29,864 nucleotides of DNA from a virus. A program made the position numbers and the translations under genes. The notes under the pieces are model-generated. The model was not told the DNA's origin. It saw nothing but the letters and a program-made list of their open reading frames with translations, and ran no database searches. Below are positions 29,850-29,864 of this stretch, piece after piece (position 1 is the first letter of the stretch; each line of letters begins with the position of its first letter). The stretch lies in IMG/VR virus record IMGVR_UViG_3300035158_000510, positions 1 to 29,864 of that record; one strand, 5' to 3'.

Positions 29850-29864
29850 TACAAAAAACAAAAA

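Noticed and set aside
1-29864. tRNA genes or a CRISPR array
   Set aside because: No cloverleaf-like sequence with a T-loop consensus and no regularly spaced repeats were seen in the short intergenic gaps.

Overview
The window looks like part of a large double-stranded DNA tailed-phage genome (or a prophage). The clearest marker is a large terminase subunit (20044-21948). Around it are densely packed, mostly unrecognisable plus-strand genes that overlap by a few bases (ATGA, TAATG), as in phage structural modules. It also carries genes typical of large phages: an adenosylcobalamin-type (class II) ribonucleotide reductase with an intein, peptide deformylase, HNH and Vsr-like nucleases, and RNA-repair enzymes. 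A dockerin-like Ca-binding domain and a TIGR03790-like protein are reminiscent of Planctomycetes and related bacteria, so the host may be of that kind; this is inference only. I found no tRNA, rRNA or CRISPR array, and no gene-free stretch longer than 300 bases.

Layout. (1) 1-1270: a lone TnpB-type IS605 element on the minus strand, with candidate end structures. (2) 1302-1918: a minus-strand gene broken by a -1 frameshift. (3) 2052-3869: three exported or membrane proteins (InlB-like repeat protein, membrane-anchored dockerin protein, 19-residue lipoprotein peptide), closed by a terminator. (4) 3924-6531: a good promoter, then RNA ligase, E1/ThiF-like adenylyltransferase and HD-Pnk (RNA end healing), overlapping as one operon. 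(5) 6553-8094: an acidic unknown protein and a DHH phosphoesterase. (6) 8097-9792: a zinc-ribbon/Vsr-like nuclease flanked by a 15-bp near-perfect direct repeat, a small basic ORF, an HNH nuclease and a strong terminator. (7) 9802-14337: small membrane protein, peptide deformylase with a basic tail, class II RNR interrupted by a LAGLIDADG intein, and a terminator. (8) 14370-29849: the late/virion-like block: a long EVQSD-motif protein split by an in-frame TGA, TIGR03790-like protein, terminase, many unknown proteins, an ADP-ribosyltransferase-like protein, a CCA-adding-enzyme-like nucleotidyltransferase, DUF192 and a WYL-like protein.

How it may work together. RNA ligase and HD-Pnk could heal and seal tRNAs cut by host anticodon nucleases, and the CCA-type nucleotidyltransferase could restore tRNA 3' ends. 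The E1-like enzyme between ligase and Pnk is the least explained part of that cassette and the best candidate for something undescribed. Several proteins share an N-terminal signature (MNW, basic residues, then AQ or a variant) that could be a virion-targeting or processing tag.

Three reading-frame breaks (near 1490, 6433-6439 and 16653-16655) may be real recoding or decay, or may be sequence errors. The one at 6433-6439 sits exactly on a canonical -1 slippery heptamer.
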